Assembly: GCA_016178705.1 (NCBI GenBank)
Contig: JACOST010000009.1
Coordinates: 248,001-312,000 of the forward strand
DNA length: 64,000 nucleotides
Direction: 5' to 3'
Source of the DNA: Deltaproteobacteria bacterium
GTDB lineage: Bacteria > Desulfobacterota > Binatia > HRBIN30 > JACQVA1
The translations under genes and the position numbers were made by a program. The notes under the pieces are model-generated. The model did not search any database. It saw only the letters and a program-made list of their open reading frames with translations, and had not been told where the DNA came from. Positions within the stretch are counted from its first letter, which is position 1. Every line of letters begins with the position of its first letter. Below are positions 44,608 to 52,032 of this stretch, in pieces.

Positions 44608-45341
44608 GCCTGGAGGTGCTTGGCGAAAAATTTGACTAGTCGCTCCCACGCGTCCTTGGCCGCGTCGGCGCGATAGGAGTCGCGCTCGCTGCAGAAAAAG
44701 CCGTGCGGCGCGCCCGGGTAGACCACGGTCTCGGCGTTCTTCTTCAGCTCGGCAAGCCGCTGCTTGATCTTCTCGGCTTCGTCGAGCGGAATGAACGGAT
44801 CGTTTTCACCGAAGAACAACAGCACCGGTGCGCTCAATCCAGCGGCGTATTCGAGCGGTGCCTTCGGGGTCTTCTCGCTCGGCTGCGCGCTGCCAATGCC
44901 GCCGCCGTAGAACGGTACCGCGGCTTTGACATCGCTGTTGCGGCACGCGGTGAGGAAGGTAACCCGCCCGCCCATGCAGAAGCCGGTGACGCCGATACGA
45001 TCGGCGCGCACAAACGATTGCGCTTTGAGGTGATCGATGGCGCCCTTCATGTCGGCAACGATCTTGTCATCGTACAGCCCCATCATCAGGCGGATGGCGT
45101 CCTGAAGATTGTCGTAACCGACTACCGCACCTTTTTCGCGATAGTAAAGATCGGGCGCCAGCGTCACGTAGCCTTCGCCAGCGATGCGCGCTGCCACATC
45201 CTTAATGTGTTGGTTGAGCCCGAAGGCTTCCTGCACGACCACGACGGCCGGATGTTTGCCGTCACGCCGGGGGCGCGCCAGATATCCGGGCATGGCACCA
45301 CCCTCACCCTTCACCTCGACCATTCCCGACGTGATTTCCAT
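44604..45341 (-). CDS. Dienelactone hydrolase family protein
   Basis: The 245-aa alpha/beta hydrolase has the dienelactone hydrolase triad: nucleophile Cys122 in GFCMGG, Asp in GENDPFIP and His in APHGFF. Family members open dienelactones in aromatic degradation or act as carboxymethylenebutenolidase-like esterases; the substrate here is unknown. GGAGG lies six bases upstream of ATG 45341. It leads a leftward group with the amidohydrolase and formyl-THF hydrolase genes and is divergent from an IclR regulator, a likely controller. Confidence 0.92.
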   Translation of the reverse strand: MEITSGMVEVKGEGGAMPGYLARPRRDGKHPAVVVVQEAFGLNQHIKDVAARIAGEGYVTLAPDLYYREKGAVVGYDNLQDAIRLMMGLYDDKIVADMKGAIDHLKAQSFVRADRIGVTGFCMGGRVTFLTACRNSDVKAAVPFYGGGIGSAQPSEKTPKAPLEYAAGLSAPVLLFFGENDPFIPLDEAEKIKQRLAELKKNAETVVYPGAPHGFFCSERDSYRADAAKDAWERLVKFFAKHLQA

Positions 45342-45368
45342 GCGTTACCTCCGGCGTGCGATGCGATC

Positions 45369-45397
45369 CCTATAGAAACTGTGACGCCGCATTGCAA
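45369..45397 (-). promoter_or_regulatory. Candidate promoter of the dienelactone hydrolase gene
   Basis: On the minus strand TTGCAA (45392-45397) and TATAGG (45369-45374) are separated by 17 bases, each matching consensus at four of six positions. The start codon is 27 bases beyond the -10. It lies in the divergent region shared with the IclR gene. Confidence 0.5.
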
Positions 45398-45455
45398 GCC
45401 GGTTTGACTTACCCCGGTTCAGCGTTTACCTAAAACGTCTTTTCGGAGTGACCAC

Positions 45456-46232
45456 GTGCGGCGTGAAAAGACCAACTACGTCATCCAGTCCGTCTCCCAC
45501 GCGCTCGACGTCATCGAGCAGTTCGATGGCGAGCGTGACGAGTTGGGTGTCACCGAATTGAGCAAGCGGCTCAAGCTCCACAAGAACAACGTCTTTCGGC
45601 TGCTCGCCACGCTCGAAGCGCGCGGCTACATCGAGCAGAACAAAGCCACCGACAACTATCGTCTCGGCATCCGCTGCCTGCAGATCGGCCAGAACTACGT
45701 GTCGCAGGTCGGACTGCTCCGGCAGGCGCGGCCGATTCTCGAGCAGCTCGCGCGCGCGTCGCACGAAACCACGTTGGTCGCGGTGCTGCGGCGCGGCGTC
45801 GCTGTGCCCCTCGATGCCGTCGAATCGGATCAAGCGGTGCGGTTGGTATCGCGCATCGGCGAAGCGCTCCCGCTCCACTGCACGGCGATCGGCAAGGTCT
45901 ACCTCGCGTTCTCGTCCGAAGATGAACTCCGCGAGCTGTTGCCGGATGGCGGCATGAAGTTTACCGATCGCACCATCACCGACCGCTCGGCGCTGCTCAC
46001 CCAGATCAAACACATCGCCGACAAGGGCTACGCCATCGACTTGGGCGAGCATGTTGCCGATGCCGCCTCGGTCGCCGCGCCGGTACGCGACTACACGCGC
46101 AACGTCGTCGGGAGCATCGCCATTTCCGCACCGCGCTATCGGTTGTCGGAGGAGCGCGCGCAAAAGGAGGTCGCACCGTTGGTGACGAAGGCGGCGGCGG
46201 AGTTGTCGAGCCGCCTTGGTTTCAAACCCTAG
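45456..46232 (+). CDS. IclR-family transcriptional regulator
   Basis: The 258-aa protein has an N-terminal winged helix-turn-helix (about 8-70; TELSKRLKLHKNNVFRLLATLE) and a C-terminal IclR effector domain (about 80-255), with LPLHCTAIGKVYLAF and the GYAIDLGEHVADAASVAAPV region. It probably controls the divergent hydrolase operon in response to an aromatic or small organic acid; this is inference from position. GTG 45456 follows GGAG by eight bases. Confidence 0.93.
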   Translation: MRREKTNYVIQSVSHALDVIEQFDGERDELGVTELSKRLKLHKNNVFRLLATLEARGYIEQNKATDNYRLGIRCLQIGQNYVSQVGLLRQARPILEQLARASHETTLVAVLRRGVAVPLDAVESDQAVRLVSRIGEALPLHCTAIGKVYLAFSSEDELRELLPDGGMKFTDRTITDRSALLTQIKHIADKGYAIDLGEHVADAASVAAPVRDYTRNVVGSIAISAPRYRLSEERAQKEVAPLVTKAAAELSSRLGFKP

Positions 46233-46248
46233 AAGGTCGTTAGCCCAA

Positions 46249-46361
46249 CATGCTTCGAGACGCGCCTGTTGGCGCTCCTCAGCATGAGCGGTGTCCCTCT
46301 GCTGCTACCACGTTTCCCCGCTCACCCTGAGGAGGCGCGAAGCGCCGTCTCGAAGGGCGCC
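46249..46361. repeat. Composite palindromic repeat, copy 2 (inverted copy at 25701-25839)
   Basis: The left block CATGCTTCGAGACGCGCCT continues into GGCGCTCCTCAGCATGAGCGG, matching the reverse complement of the copy at 25795-25839. The right block CCCTGAGGAGGCGCGAAGCG is an inverted version of the left. It lies between convergent genes. Confidence 0.78.
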
Positions 46362-46385
46362 CCACCTTCCGACGGGATGCTAGTT

Positions 46386-47159
46386 TTACAATCCGAAGCG
46401 TCGCCCGTACCAATCCAAGAGCGACGGCGCGATCCCATGCAACGCGGCGACGAATCGCACGCTGCCGGGAATGAATACGCGCGGACGCCGCCGCGCAACG
46501 CCAGCCAACGTCTTCTGCACCACGACATCCGGGGGCAGCCGCCGCCCCTGCCGCAGTATCCGCGGGATATCCGCGCCCTGCAGCAGCGGCGTATCGATCA
46601 GCAATGGGAACACCGACGTCAGCAGTACGCCGTCGCGGGCCAGCTCTGGTCGCACCGCGTCGCAGAACCCCGCGACTCCAAACTTCGCCGCCGAGTACGC
46701 GCCCAGGCCCGGCCACCCATGCACCGCAGCGGTCGAGGCCAAACACACGGCCGCACCACGCGACCGCTTGAGCGCGGGCAGCGCGGCGCGCAAGACGTTC
46801 GCCGTGCCGATCAAATCAATACGAATCACCCGCTCAAAGCTGTCGGGAGACTGATTCGCCCACTCGCCTGGTCCGAGAATCGCCGCGCAGTTGATCACCA
46901 GATCGAGTCCGCCAAGCGCGGACACCAACTCCTCGATCGCCGTAGCGAGGGGCGCGGCGGCACTCACATCCGCTACCCGCATCTCGGCACGGCCGCCGTT
47001 GGCGCGAATCGAGTCCGCGGTGGCGGCCAGCCCGTCGGCGGATACGTCGACCAGTCCGACCACAGCCCCCTGCTGCGCCAGCGCCTGCGCGAACGCTCGG
47101 CCAATGCCGCTCGCCGATCCGGTTACGATCGCGTGTCGCCAAGCCACGAGCGTGCGCAT
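46386..47159 (-). CDS. Short-chain dehydrogenase/reductase
   Basis: The 257-aa SDR has TGSASGIG (13-20), NCAA in the NAG position, a catalytic Ser in CLASTAAVHG and YSAAK. The C-terminal part (PRVFIPGSVRFVAALHGIAP) is typical of SDRs acting on hydrophobic alcohols or ketones. The substrate is unknown. ATG 47159 is chosen because the nucleotide-binding strand begins ten residues later; the ribosome site is weak. Transcribed leftward on its own. Confidence 0.85.
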   Translation of the reverse strand: MRTLVAWRHAIVTGSASGIGRAFAQALAQQGAVVGLVDVSADGLAATADSIRANGGRAEMRVADVSAAAPLATAIEELVSALGGLDLVINCAAILGPGEWANQSPDSFERVIRIDLIGTANVLRAALPALKRSRGAAVCLASTAAVHGWPGLGAYSAAKFGVAGFCDAVRPELARDGVLLTSVFPLLIDTPLLQGADIPRILRQGRRLPPDVVVQKTLAGVARRRPRVFIPGSVRFVAALHGIAPSLLDWYGRRFGL

Positions 47160-47269
47160 AGTTCCAAGTGGGTTGCGCGTCAAGCGCGTTCGGTTGACCA
47201 GAAAACTGGCGTGAGACGCCAGCACCTACGTCCCGGGCGTTCCGGCGTAGGTGGTACGCCGATGTGATC

Positions 47270-49078
47270 TCACGTGAGGGACGCGGCCAACGTCTGGGCC
47301 TCGTCAACCATCGCGCGAATAGGAGTCAGCCCGAGCTGCCAGAACTCCGGCTGGCTGACATCGACGCCGATGCGCTGCAGCAGCGTGGCCGGCGCTTCGG
47401 CGCCGCCAGCGGCGAGCAGGTCGAGATACTTGGGCACGAACGCGCGGCCCTCGCGTTGGTACCTCGCGTAGAGCGCGAGCACGAGCAACTCGCCGAAGCC
47501 GTACGCGTAGCAGTAGAACGGCGAGTGGACGAAGTGCGGGATGTACGCCCACCACCAGCGATAGTCATCGGTGAGCTGCACGGCGTCACCGTACACGGCA
47601 ACGTTGGCCTGCAGCCACAGCTCGCCGATTCGCGGGGCGGCCAACTCGCCTTCACTGCGCCGTGCGGCGTGTAGGTGCTGCTCGAAACGCGTGAGCGCGA
47701 TCTGCCGGAACACGGTGGCAAAGGTGTCTTCGATCTTGCCGCACAGCAACGCCAGCCGCGCCTTCGGATCTCGCTCTTGGCGGCGCAGGCGATCGAATAC
47801 CAGCATCTCGCCAAACACCGACGCGGTCTCCGCCATCGTCAGCGCCGTGCTCTGCTGGAAGAAGCCGCGGTCGCGGGACAGGTACTGATGAACTCCGTGC
47901 CCCAACTCGTGCGCAACCGTCATCACGTCGCGGGCGCGGCCGGTGTAGTTCACCAACACGTAGGGATGCACGCTCGGCATGGTCGAGGCGCTGAACGCGC
48001 CACCGCGCTTGCCATCGCGCGGCTCGGCATCGATCCAACGGCGCGTGAAGAACTCCGCGGCGATCTCGCTCATCCGCGGTGAGAAATCACGGTACGCCTC
48101 GAGCACGAGGTCGCGGCACGCGTGCCACCCCGTGGCGTTGCCTTCGAGGGAGATCGGCGCGTAGCGATCGTAGTCGTACAGCACATCAAGGCCCAGCAAC
48201 CGCCGCTTGAGTTCATAATAGTCGTGAACGACGGCGCTGCCGGCCTCCGCCGCCGTCATCAACGCATCCACCGTGGCGGTGTCGATTTCGTTGGCGAGGT
48301 GCCGCGACTGCATCGGATCGCCAAACGCGCGCAATCGATCGTTGACCGCGTGATCCTGCACCAAGGTGTTGAAGATGAACGTGATCACCAAGCTGTTGGC
48401 TTGCAACCCGGCCGTCAGCCCGCGCGCCGCCGCGTGGCGCGCCTCGCGTCGCGAGTCGTAGAGCAGCGCGAGCACGGCGCTCTCGTTCAACGATTGCCGC
48501 TGGCCGTCGAGTTCCACATCGAACTGGAGCGAGGACAGCAGCTCGTCAAACAGCCGCGAGAACGCTCGCCCCCCCGTGTTGGCCTTCTCTTCGAGCAACT
48601 TCTCCTCGACCTCGGTCAGTGTGTGCGGCCGATAGCGCCTGAGACTCGCCAGGTAGTGGCGATATCGCGCACAGGCGTCCGACTCGATCACGCGGCGCGC
48701 CGGCTCGTCGGCCAATGCGAGCCATTCGAGTTCAAAGAAGAGTACCTGATTGCTGATCGCGGTGCCGCGCTCCTGCGTCATCGCCACCAGTGCGCCGTGC
48801 GCGGGCGGACGGACATCCGCCGCGTGCCGCAATCCGGCATAGATCCCAGCGCGCGCCGCCTGCTCGGCGATCGCTTCCAACTCGGCCATCGCGGTGGCCA
48901 TCCACTGCGGATCGGGACCGGCGGGGACGTTGACGGTGCCGCGATACTTCTCAGCAAACGCGGCAGCTCGCTGACTGGCGCGGTCGAGATCGGCGCGCAG
49001 AGCGGGATCATCGGGCGAACGGTACAAATCCCCCAGGTCCCAGGTCACACCGGTCGCGTGCAAGTCGTCAGCGCTCAT
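47270..49078 (-). CDS. pepF: Oligoendopeptidase F family (M3) metallopeptidase
   Basis: The 602-aa cytoplasmic zinc peptidase has the HELGH motif (390-394) in VMTVAHELGHGVHQYL, with the downstream Glu in MAETASVFGE completing the metal site. An N-terminal M3B helical domain (about 110-180) and the MPSVHPYVLVNYTG strand also fit. It cleaves short peptides. ATG 49078 is selected because the domain starts soon after; upstream residues do not fit the family. Confidence 0.93.
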   Translation of the reverse strand: MSADDLHATGVTWDLGDLYRSPDDPALRADLDRASQRAAAFAEKYRGTVNVPAGPDPQWMATAMAELEAIAEQAARAGIYAGLRHAADVRPPAHGALVAMTQERGTAISNQVLFFELEWLALADEPARRVIESDACARYRHYLASLRRYRPHTLTEVEEKLLEEKANTGGRAFSRLFDELLSSLQFDVELDGQRQSLNESAVLALLYDSRREARHAAARGLTAGLQANSLVITFIFNTLVQDHAVNDRLRAFGDPMQSRHLANEIDTATVDALMTAAEAGSAVVHDYYELKRRLLGLDVLYDYDRYAPISLEGNATGWHACRDLVLEAYRDFSPRMSEIAAEFFTRRWIDAEPRDGKRGGAFSASTMPSVHPYVLVNYTGRARDVMTVAHELGHGVHQYLSRDRGFFQQSTALTMAETASVFGEMLVFDRLRRQERDPKARLALLCGKIEDTFATVFRQIALTRFEQHLHAARRSEGELAAPRIGELWLQANVAVYGDAVQLTDDYRWWWAYIPHFVHSPFYCYAYGFGELLVLALYARYQREGRAFVPKYLDLLAAGGAEAPATLLQRIGVDVSQPEFWQLGLTPIRAMVDEAQTLAASLT

Positions 49079-49126
49079 AGCCGGGCAGCTTACCGAGAAG
49101 TCCGGCTCGCGCAAGCGTGCGCGCGA

Positions 49127-50509
49127 CTACGCGTTGGCCTGGCCGTCGAGGCCTTCGGAAGCCGGTCCAGGTATGACCTCGTACACGCTCACCGGATGCT
49201 CGAAACCCTTCACCTGAATCTCGCCTTTCGGAGCGCAAGCGATCTCATCGCTGACCAACATGTAGGTTGAATGGCTGAGCAGGATGCGACTCGGCACGCA
49301 GTGGGCCTGCAACCTGGCCGCGAGATTCACCTGCCGTCCGATCGCGGTGTAGTCCATGCGGTCGGTCGAACCGAAGTTGCCGATGGTGGCCTGGCCCGTG
49401 TTGATGCCCATGCGGACCTCCACGTCGTGCTCAACCCCATCCCGATGCCACTTCTGCCGCAGCGCCACCAGCCGCTCCTGCATCTCGGCCGCCATGCGAA
49501 CGGCGCGCGCCGCCTGATCGCCGTCGGTTGTCGCCACCGGCGCACCGAACAGAATCATAATGGCGTCGCCGACGAACTTGTCGATCGTGCCACCGTGGCG
49601 GTTGGCGATCGCCGACATCTCGGAGAGGTACTCGTTCAACAGCGCGGATAGATCCTCAGGTTCGAGTCGCTCCGCGATCACCGTGAAGTCTTTGATGTCG
49701 GAGAAAAAGAGCGTCAGCTTGCGCCGTTCGTGCCGCTCCACATCCTCGTAGTGTCCGGAGCGGATCTTGTCCGCGAGTTGGCTCGCGACGTATCGGCTGA
49801 TCATCTCGTTGGCGCGCGCCAGCTCGTTGGACGTCTGCGAGAGCGCGAGGTTCGTAGCCTCCAGGTGGCGTTGCTGACGTTCCCTCACCGACACAGAGAG
49901 TTGCACGAGGAGGCTTACATAACCCAGGACGCTGAATACAAACGTGTAGACCCCGATGTACCACCCGGGCATTCGCAGCGCCTCCAGCGTCCGACCGCGC
50001 ATTATAGGCGCGAGGGGCATGAGTTCGGAAAGCTCGAGGACCGAAAGCGCGGTGAGCATCGCAAATGCAAAGGCGAAGGCGACACCACCAGCTCTTCTGT
50101 CGAAGTAGAGGGGGACGAAGAGGATCACTAACGGCAGGATTGAAAGCCAAGGAGAAGTCGCCGTCCCGAACAGCCAGAGAACCACGATGACGAACGTCCC
50201 ATACGCAAAGATCAACAAGTAGAACGTCCAGCGGCCCTCTCGCCCTTTCCGGGCGACCACCAACGACACGCCGAGGATGACCGCAATGACCAACACCCAG
50301 ACCGCGAAGAAGCCAGCGACTCGCGGTACGTCCACCAGGCCGGGCGCCCACCAGGTGAACGCAAGCAGCGTCATCGTGGGGACCACAACGTGAAAGGCCA
50401 GCGCAGTAGCCATGGCGAAGGCGGTTTTCTTCGCCGTCGGCCACGTGGTCATATCGGCGTAGCGGTCGACGAGGCGATCGAAGCGGGTGGGACTCGGCGA
50501 TTGCACCAT
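49127..50509 (-). CDS. Membrane class III adenylate/guanylate cyclase
   Basis: The 460-aa protein has about six N-terminal membrane helices (25-205), a linking helix (about 215-265) and a C-terminal class III cyclase domain (about 275-450), with metal-binding FFSDIKDFT and DKFVGDAIMILFGAP and the transition-state-type VNLAARL. It probably makes cAMP. The start is uncertain: ATG 50509 is used, but ATG 50608 would add 33 residues and neither has a clear ribosome site. Divergent from a LarA-type gene. Confidence 0.88.
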   Translation of the reverse strand: MVQSPSPTRFDRLVDRYADMTTWPTAKKTAFAMATALAFHVVVPTMTLLAFTWWAPGLVDVPRVAGFFAVWVLVIAVILGVSLVVARKGREGRWTFYLLIFAYGTFVIVVLWLFGTATSPWLSILPLVILFVPLYFDRRAGGVAFAFAFAMLTALSVLELSELMPLAPIMRGRTLEALRMPGWYIGVYTFVFSVLGYVSLLVQLSVSVRERQQRHLEATNLALSQTSNELARANEMISRYVASQLADKIRSGHYEDVERHERRKLTLFFSDIKDFTVIAERLEPEDLSALLNEYLSEMSAIANRHGGTIDKFVGDAIMILFGAPVATTDGDQAARAVRMAAEMQERLVALRQKWHRDGVEHDVEVRMGINTGQATIGNFGSTDRMDYTAIGRQVNLAARLQAHCVPSRILLSHSTYMLVSDEIACAPKGEIQVKGFEHPVSVYEVIPGPASEGLDGQANA

Positions 50510-50662
50510 GGCGCGCTCGTACCATGAGGACCCGACTGGCCACAAACGCAGAGCGCGGAGTCGGCGCCACCACGCAAGGACGCCAACATCCCTTGGGACG
50601 CGTCTCATAGATGGAGGCTTCCCCTTGCCCCGCTCGTGCGTGGTGGGTAAACAGGTAGCTCA

Positions 50663-51976
50663 ATGGAGATTCGGCTCGACTATGGTCGCGACGGCCTTAC
50701 GATCGACCTGCCAGATGGTCTGAACGTGTCGGTGATCGAGCCGGCGAAGGGGACACCGCTGCCCGATCCGACTGGTGCGATCGCTGATGCCCTCGCTCAT
50801 CCGATCGGCACCCGTCCGCTCGCCGAGATTGCGCACGGACGGCGCGACGCTGTCGTCGTGATCTCCGACAAGACCCGCCCGGTTCCAAACGGCCTGACGC
50901 TGCCCGTCATCCTGCGCACCATCGAGAGCGCCGGCGTGTCACGCGATCGTATCGAGATCCTCGTTGCCACCGGTTTACACCGCGCGAACACGACCGATGA
51001 ACTGGTCGCGATGATTAACGCCGAGATCGTCGCCAACTATCGCATCCGCAACCACGACGCCCGCAATGCCGCTGAGCACGTTCATCTCGGCCGCACCGCT
51101 CTCGGCACGGAGATCTGGCTCGATCGCGGCTTCATCAACGCCGATCTCAAGGTGTGCTGCGGCCTGATCGAGCCGCATTTGATGGCGGGGTATTCGGGCG
51201 GTCGCAAAGCGGTCGCGCCGGGACTCGCCGGCGTCGACACGATGCGCAGCGCGCACGGTGCGGCAATGCTCGAAGGCAACGTCGGGCCGGGCATCATCGA
51301 GGGCAATCCGTTCCACGACGACTTGCTGGAGATCGCGCGCCTGGCGCGCGTCGACTTTCTCGTCGACGTCACCATCAACCGCACGCGCGAGCTGACGGGA
51401 GTATTCGCCGGCGACATCGTCGCGGCGCACGCCGCCGGCGTCCGCTTCGTCGAGCACGAGGTCTGCGTCGCGCTCGACGCGCCCGCCGACATCGTGATCA
51501 CCTGCGGCGGCGGCTTTCCGCTCGACGATACCTATTATCAGTCCATCAAGGGAATGGTCGCCGCGCTCAACATCGTGAAACGCGGCGGCACGATCATTCT
51601 CGCGGCGGCCCTCACCGAAGGGATTGGCAGCGAAGCCTTCCAACGGTTGCTGCGCGAGACGCGCGGCGACAACGACTTCATGGCCCGCATCACCGCGCCC
51701 GGTTTCTTCAACATCGATCAATGGATGGTGCAGCATCTCTGCCAGGTGCTGCGCAAAGCCAACGTCATCGTCGTTACCGACGGTATGTCAGCGGACACAG
51801 TGCGGACGTTACTCGTCGATCACGCGCCCACGGTCGAAGAAGCACTTGTGCGCGCGCGCGGCCACGTCGGAGCGAATCCGCACGTCGCCGTGCTGCCGCA
51901 AGGCCCCTACGTCCTCGCCACTGTCCGTGGCCGCAAGCTCTCGCTCGGCCGCGCGTGGATGGACGCAGCGGCGTAG
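50663..51976 (+). CDS. larA: LarA-family (nickel-pincer) racemase/epimerase
   Basis: The 437-aa protein keeps the functional residues of lactate racemase: His106 (ATGLHR), His172 (IEPHLMAGYSGGRK), the cofactor-tethering Lys182, and His198 near RSAHGA. LarA uses a nickel-pincer nucleotide to racemise lactate, but many homologues act on other 2-hydroxy acids. The cofactor genes larB, larC and larE are not in the window, so activity depends on genes elsewhere. It lies between two cyclase genes. Confidence 0.9.
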   Translation: MEIRLDYGRDGLTIDLPDGLNVSVIEPAKGTPLPDPTGAIADALAHPIGTRPLAEIAHGRRDAVVVISDKTRPVPNGLTLPVILRTIESAGVSRDRIEILVATGLHRANTTDELVAMINAEIVANYRIRNHDARNAAEHVHLGRTALGTEIWLDRGFINADLKVCCGLIEPHLMAGYSGGRKAVAPGLAGVDTMRSAHGAAMLEGNVGPGIIEGNPFHDDLLEIARLARVDFLVDVTINRTRELTGVFAGDIVAAHAAGVRFVEHEVCVALDAPADIVITCGGGFPLDDTYYQSIKGMVAALNIVKRGGTIILAAALTEGIGSEAFQRLLRETRGDNDFMARITAPGFFNIDQWMVQHLCQVLRKANVIVVTDGMSADTVRTLLVDHAPTVEEALVRARGHVGANPHVAVLPQGPYVLATVRGRKLSLGRAWMDAAA

Positions 51977-52032
51977 CGCGTCTGGTCTCTGGTTCCTGGT
52001 CGGGGCCTACTGTCTATGCCGCCCCGATGTGT

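Noticed and set aside
45416-45450. Plus-strand promoter for the IclR gene from TTGACT near 45414
   Set aside because: The -35 is fair but the hexamer 17 bases on (TACCTA) matches consensus too poorly to call.
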